Shown here: positions 60,351 through 64,000 of the stretch, piece by piece
Position numbering within the stretch: position 1 is the first letter of the stretch
Layout: each line of letters begins with the position of its first letter
NCBI GenBank assembly: GCA_045639525.1
Contig: JAZUDI010000079.1
Coordinates: 1-64,000 of the forward strand
Direction: 5' to 3'
Length of the DNA: 64,000 nt
Source: UBA1181 sp045639525
GTDB taxonomy: Bacteria; Bacteroidota; Bacteroidia; Bacteroidales; Paludibacteraceae
Translations under genes and position numbers: made by a program
Notes under the pieces: model-generated
Told to the model about the DNA's origin: nothing
Databases searched by the model: none
What the model saw: the letters and a program-made list of their open reading frames with translations, nothing else

Positions 60351-60751
60351 AAAAAAGGCGTGTAACTACCATCTGTTTATTGAACAGCCAGGGAAACCGC
60401 CAAGCAACCCCACACAACGATAAACAAAGGCAGCTCACGCCCCAAAGGACGCAAGCCCACTTCCATTTATTCCGTTGTGTACAGTATGCTGAAAGATTTG
60501 GCGGTTTTCGGCTATATGTTCAGAATGAATGAATAAAGCTCACTTATATTTTCAAGATAGTATTTACACCATATTCAAAATCCAAATTAGTACATTAAAC
60601 ACTTGACCGCTCTTCCCCTCCTTCGGCACACGGTCTGTTTGCCAACAGGCAAACCCATCACAAAGGTACAAAATCATTAATTATTACGAACACCTTTCAT
60701 CACGACTATCACCCTATTCATCCTATAAATCGAAAATTTCGTCGATAATTG
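60351..60751. other. Intergenic region without a recognisable gene
   Basis: About 400 nt lie between the small regulator and the promoter of the His-rich lipoprotein. I see one short hairpin (GTTTGCC/GGCAAAC around 60649-60665) and AT-rich sequence, but no open frame or RNA I can support. It may contain the leader of the regulator gene. Confidence 0.5.
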
Positions 60752-60782
60752 TTGCACACAACTAAACATGTCGTTACTTTAG
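60752..60782 (+). promoter_or_regulatory. Promoter of the His/Cys-rich lipoprotein gene
   Basis: TTG (60752-60754), a 20-nt spacer and TACTTTAG (60775-60782), about 28 nt before the start codon. Confidence 0.5.
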
Positions 60783-60810
60783 CCGTACAAACTTTTAAAA
60801 TGATATGATT

Positions 60811-61362
60811 ATGAAAAAGGTATTAGTATTCGCTACAACTGCTTTGGTTGGTCTATTCTTAGCTGCCTCTTGCTGCAATTGCGAGAAGGGGGGCAAGTGT
60901 TGTAAAAATCAGGAAAATCAAGAGGCTCAGGAAGAGGAGTTTGATGAGGAGGATATGCCTGAGTTAGATGCTCAAGTACGCCCAAGACACGGCCACGGTC
61001 ACGGACCTCGCGGCGGCATGCGTCCAGGATGCCACATGGAGGAGATGACGCCAGAGATGAAAGAGAAGTGTCAGAAATGGATGAAGTTCGATAGCCTCAC
61101 CGTAGAGGAGCAAAAGGCTTTGCTATTGGAGAAGAAGGCCGAAATCGACAAACGAGAGGCTGAACTGGCCGCTAAAAAGGCTGAAATGGAGCAGAAATGG
61201 GCTGATTTCGAGAAGCTTTCTGTTGAGGAGCAGAAACAACTCATCGAGATGAAATCATTCGGTGGCATGATGAAGATGGGACCTAAGCGCCCAATGGGTG
61301 ACCACCACGGAGCGCCTCATCACGGGGAGGGCAGACATCACGCTCCTCACCACAATAAGTAA
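60811..61362 (+). CDS. His/Cys-rich lipoprotein with coiled-coil, probable metal binder
   Basis: The protein is 183 aa when started at MKKVLVFATTALVGLFLAASC, a lipoprotein signal (an ATG two codons earlier is also possible). The mature N terminus is Cys-rich (CCNCEKGGKCCKN), then acidic (EEEFDEEDMPELD), then His/Gly-rich (RPRHGHGHGPRGGM). A helical coiled-coil follows (about 95-150; EKKAEIDKREAELAAKKAEMEQKWADFEKL), and the C terminus is again His-rich (GDHHGAPHHGEGRHHAPHHNK). The Cys and His runs suggest metal binding; the helix recalls CpxP/Spy-like periplasmic helical proteins with metal sites, but no LTxxQ motif is seen. It has its own promoter and terminator. Confidence 0.75.
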   Translation: MKKVLVFATTALVGLFLAASCCNCEKGGKCCKNQENQEAQEEEFDEEDMPELDAQVRPRHGHGHGPRGGMRPGCHMEEMTPEMKEKCQKWMKFDSLTVEEQKALLLEKKAEIDKREAELAAKKAEMEQKWADFEKLSVEEQKQLIEMKSFGGMMKMGPKRPMGDHHGAPHHGEGRHHAPHHNK

Positions 61363-61383
61363 GACAAGTGTTTCTCAATAGCA

Positions 61384-61422
61384 AGAGAGGGTGTCAAGCA
61401 ATCTTGGCACCCTCTCTTTTTT
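61384..61422 (+). terminator. Intrinsic terminator of the His-rich lipoprotein gene, possibly bidirectional
   Basis: A 15-bp stem AGAGAGGGTGTCAAG/CTTGGCACCCTCTCT (one mismatch) with a 4-nt loop and a T-run on the plus strand. It also lies 15 nt behind the convergent PorP gene and may serve both. Confidence 0.85.
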
Positions 61423-61436
61423 CGTAACAGAACCTA

Positions 61437-62345
61437 TTAGAACTGGATAGACAATAGAATCTCGTGGGTGTTAGAGGGTAAATTATTGTATTTACCCATA
61501 TTCAGATCGAATGTATATCCCACACGATATCTCTCCAAGAACTCGATACCCAAAGTGAAGGCCATCATAGACATCTGTGTCGGGTGAGCCAAATCCGGCT
61601 TCCAAGTCACACCTCCCCAAATGAAACGATCGTAGAAGGCCATCGCATTGATCTCCAAAATATTGGTTTTGTTCTTATGCATATAGACCAATGCGGGCGC
61701 GATGTCGAAATGTTCAGACACAGGGATGAATCCTCTACCATACACATAGAAGTGACGGCCCGCCTTAAAGGTGGTCGACTCCTTGTTCAACAAGTGAGTA
61801 CAAGAGGCTCCCACCATCCAATGTTTGGAGGTGAACTCAAAACCGAAGTTCATATCTGGCGTGACCTCCGTGGTCTTCTCCTGCACGAAGGTCTCGGAAT
61901 CGGCGTATTCAGATTCATCACGAATAATGTGGTCCTCCGGGTTGAAATAGCCAAAATTCGCGCCTGCGGAGAGGCCCAAGGAGAGGATATACTTCTCGGT
62001 GATATCCAAATGGTAAGAGTAGGCGACCTGCGCATTGGTGGTGCTGTGTCCGATGCCCAAATGGTCGTGGAACACGGAGAGACCAAGGCTCGACTTCAAC
62101 TTCTCGCTATAACCGGAGAAGTTCAGCAAACCCACCTTAGGCCCCTTATCGACACCCACCCATTGGAATCGCCCCAAGACAAAGAGGTCAAATTTATCGT
62201 TATTTCCGCTACCGGCTGGGTTGACATTGATACGGGAAAAGAATTGCTGCGAGAGCAACAAGTCCTGCTGGGCATGGGAACTCCCCACACTTAGGAATGA
62301 AATACAGATCGCAAATACGATTTGACAAATTCTGTTACGCTTCAT
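61437..62345 (-). CDS. PorP/SprF family T9SS-associated outer membrane protein (copy 2)
   Basis: This 302-aa outer-membrane barrel has a signal peptide (MKRNRICQIVFAICISFLSVGSSHAQ) followed by QQDLLLSQQFFSRINVNPAGSGN, the PorP/SprF signature. The section LEINAMAFYDRFIWGGVTWKPDLAHPT parallels copy 1 (LNVTGYYDRFIWGGLTYHPDL). It ends the second trio of type-B-sorted protein, OmpA-family protein and PorP, with a 32-nt gap to the OmpA gene. Confidence 0.93.
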   Translation of the reverse strand: MKRNRICQIVFAICISFLSVGSSHAQQDLLLSQQFFSRINVNPAGSGNNDKFDLFVLGRFQWVGVDKGPKVGLLNFSGYSEKLKSSLGLSVFHDHLGIGHSTTNAQVAYSYHLDITEKYILSLGLSAGANFGYFNPEDHIIRDESEYADSETFVQEKTTEVTPDMNFGFEFTSKHWMVGASCTHLLNKESTTFKAGRHFYVYGRGFIPVSEHFDIAPALVYMHKNKTNILEINAMAFYDRFIWGGVTWKPDLAHPTQMSMMAFTLGIEFLERYRVGYTFDLNMGKYNNLPSNTHEILLSIQF

Positions 62346-62377
62346 ATCTTCTATCTTATAGATGACCTATCGGCCTA

Positions 62378-63775
62378 TTAATTCAACTTATGGATCTCAA
62401 CACGACGGTTCTTTTGGTGATCCTCCTCCGTCTGCGCATTTTTGATGAGTGGATGACGCTCACCCTCTCCCTTCGTCTGCATACGATCTAACTTCACACC
62501 CTTCACCAATAGGTTGAAGAATACCCATTCCGCACGCTTCTCGGATAGCGCCATATTGTACTCGTCGCTTCCCCGCTCGTCGGTATGTCCCACAATGAGG
62601 AACTTGCTCTCCGGATAGGCATTGATGAAATCAAGCACGACCTCCAAATCCTCTTTATAACTGCCATTCGGAATACCCTTGTCGAACTCGAAATAGAAGA
62701 TACGCATCTCCTTGGTGGCAAGGACATTTTTGGAAACTTGGATAACCGAATCGGGCTTTGCCGCCAAAACCCGCTCAATCTTCTTCTCTCGCTCAATAGC
62801 CTGTGGCGTGGAGAGTGGTGCGGAGATTTTATCTTCCATACCCTTTTCTGCGTCATTAGAAGCGACGGATTGAGACTCCGTCGGTGAGGTGCCGTTGAGA
62901 GCTGACGAATCAGAGGCTTCTTCTTTTGCCAACTGATTGACGCGGTCTATCTCCGCCCGCATAGAGTCCGCGACTCTTTTCTTATAAGCCAAACGTAGCG
63001 CCATCACCCGCTCCTGTTCATACAAATCAGCCATCGATTGGGATAATCGAGTACCCTGTCGTCGGCTGGCATAGACATCGTATCTATCTTCCTGCGTTCC
63101 GCGGTTATCCATGTTACGGTTGGACGCGAAGGTCAGGATGCCATCCTTACGAAGGAATGGATAATTCTCATCTGACTTGCCGTTGACATTGCTTCCCAAC
63201 TTTTCGGGAGCGCTCCATACGCCATCCGCCATCTTTGTGGATTTCCAAATGTCCAATCCATCGGATCCGACCACGTTGGAGGCGAAATAGATTTCCGTCT
63301 CATCCTCATTGACCGTAGGGTTCATCACCACAATGGAGTCGTTTGGAAGATAACGCCAGTTGGCATAAGCCAGGACTGAACCCTTGTACTTATCTCTTTG
63401 AACACCTGTTCCAGGAATCTCGATGTATTGATCCTCCACCCACTTGCCATTTTTTTTCTGTTTCGCGGTGAAGATCTTTCCCGCACAAGAGTAGTAGAGG
63501 TTGCCCGACTTCTCGCCATAAGAGACCTGTCCGTCGAAATTGATTCGCTGCAGGTCATTGGTGTAGGCGACATTGCTCAACACCCCCTTCTCATCGATAT
63601 CGGCCACGAATGTACTGTCATTCCTTACGAAGAGGACCTTCCCATCCTTGTATTTAGAGAGCAGATTCTCGACGCCCACATTCATAAATCCATCGAAATT
63701 GGTCGACTGCTCCGCATTTACCACGGCGCAAGACAACAAGCCAACGGCACATAAGGCTAATGATAACTTCTTCAT
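62378..63775 (-). CDS. OmpA-family protein with PD40-like repeats, T9SS-associated (copy 2)
   Basis: The protein is 465 aa when started at MKKLSLALCAVGLLSCAVVNA, the signal peptide; five residues of an upstream frame are excluded. PD40-like strands include VNEDETEIYFASNVVGSDGLDIWKS and LRKDGILTFASNRNMDNRGTQED. A charged helical linker (about 230-330) leads to the OmpA domain with KFLIVGHTDERGSDEYNMALSEKRAEWV, the peptidoglycan-binding signature. It is longer in the linker than copy 1. It sits between a type-B-sorted protein and PorP. Confidence 0.91.
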   Translation of the reverse strand: MKKLSLALCAVGLLSCAVVNAEQSTNFDGFMNVGVENLLSKYKDGKVLFVRNDSTFVADIDEKGVLSNVAYTNDLQRINFDGQVSYGEKSGNLYYSCAGKIFTAKQKKNGKWVEDQYIEIPGTGVQRDKYKGSVLAYANWRYLPNDSIVVMNPTVNEDETEIYFASNVVGSDGLDIWKSTKMADGVWSAPEKLGSNVNGKSDENYPFLRKDGILTFASNRNMDNRGTQEDRYDVYASRRQGTRLSQSMADLYEQERVMALRLAYKKRVADSMRAEIDRVNQLAKEEASDSSALNGTSPTESQSVASNDAEKGMEDKISAPLSTPQAIEREKKIERVLAAKPDSVIQVSKNVLATKEMRIFYFEFDKGIPNGSYKEDLEVVLDFINAYPESKFLIVGHTDERGSDEYNMALSEKRAEWVFFNLLVKGVKLDRMQTKGEGERHPLIKNAQTEEDHQKNRRVEIHKLN

Positions 63776-63791
63776 TATATATCCTTCCAAT

Positions 63792-64000
63792 TTATTTTCT
63801 AAACAATTCGATTGTACCCTTTACCACACGCTCATCCTTCAATGTCAGAACATAGTAATAGACACCCGGATCGGCCAGCTTGCCACGGTACATTCCATCC
63901 CAACCATTCTCCGAATGGCACACGATATCACCATATCGGTCATAAATGATCACCGGATAACCTGGCATAAAATCATCGTTCTGACCATCCACCGTATATG
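63792..64000 (-). CDS. C-terminal end of a T9SS type B (CHU_C) sorted protein, cut by the window end
   Basis: The frame runs off the window (last visible residues YTVDGQNDD at the edge). The 69 visible residues are the gliding-motility-associated C-terminal domain: VDGQNDDFMPGYPVIIYDRYGDIVCHSENGWDGMYRGKLADPGVYYYVLTL and the end VKGTIELF. This is the type B sorting signal, as in the 993-residue protein of the first trio. It leads the operon with the OmpA and PorP genes (16 nt to the chosen OmpA start). Nothing can be said of the rest of the protein. Confidence 0.88.
   Translation of the reverse strand, partial: YTVDGQNDDFMPGYPVIIYDRYGDIVCHSENGWDGMYRGKLADPGVYYYVLTLKDERVVKGTIELFRK

Noticed and set aside
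60238..60438. 66-codon minus-strand frame overlapping the small XRE-like gene
   Set aside because: It is in another frame of the regulator gene and has no recognisable sequence.

Overview
The window looks like a chromosome segment of an uncultured, fibre-degrading member of the Bacteroidales (rumen or gut type). The evidence is: type IX secretion (T9SS) signatures (PorP/SprF proteins, gliding-motility-type C-terminal domains, Por sorting tails ending in IVK, LVK or VVKE); promoters of the Bacteroidetes kind (TTG or TTTG, 18-21 nt, TAnnTTTG); few Shine-Dalgarno sites; and typical Bacteroidales housekeeping genes. The nearest idea I have is one of the T9SS-using cellulolytic rumen lineages. That is inference, and no 16S gene is present.

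Layout. 1-912: end of an Rpn-like nuclease, then tRNA-Leu, tRNA-Gly and a half-copy of tRNA-Gly. 924-16371: mostly minus-strand housekeeping: mutS, a sigma-54 response regulator without a DNA-binding domain, a DUF3108 protein, lepB, dapB, a MORN-like protein, rpsF-rpsR-rplI, two DUF2059-like proteins, map, DAHP synthase/chorismate mutase, pheA and cysS. 16452-30802: cell surface: a lipoprotein, a PorP/OmpA/type-B-sorted protein operon, and a 2,748-residue adhesin-like protein with ten 87-residue repeats. 30984-46944: a cellulose locus on the minus strand: secreted GH5 with a CBM-like module, two GPH sugar symporters, GH3 lipoprotein, GH5 lipoprotein, GH94 cellobiose phosphorylase, a small exported protein and a two-domain GH5 whose second domain has lost its catalytic residues. 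An Abi-type defence gene bracketed by direct repeats sits between the two symporters. 47119-54386: mutY, trmN, a DnaQ-like exonuclease, dnaN, ssb, a membrane polyferredoxin and fba. 54440-60350: an accessory island with a candidate RiPP (modified peptide) cluster between inverted copies of a composite repeat, followed by a YoeB-type toxin-antitoxin pair and a small regulator. 60811-64000: a His/Cys-rich lipoprotein and a second PorP/OmpA/type-B-sorted module, cut by the window end.

How it fits together. T9SS delivers the GH5 enzymes (and probably the giant adhesin) to the surface. The GH5 and GH3 lipoproteins work on released oligosaccharides, GPH symporters import cellobiose or similar sugars, and cytosolic GH94 splits cellobiose with phosphate, saving ATP. 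No SusC/SusD pair is present.

The most novel-looking item is the RiPP candidate: a 39-residue precursor with four clustered cysteines directly downstream of a radical SAM/SPASM enzyme that has an N-terminal peptide-recognition-like region, with an unknown 97-residue partner upstream and an amidohydrolase plus two unknown proteins downstream.
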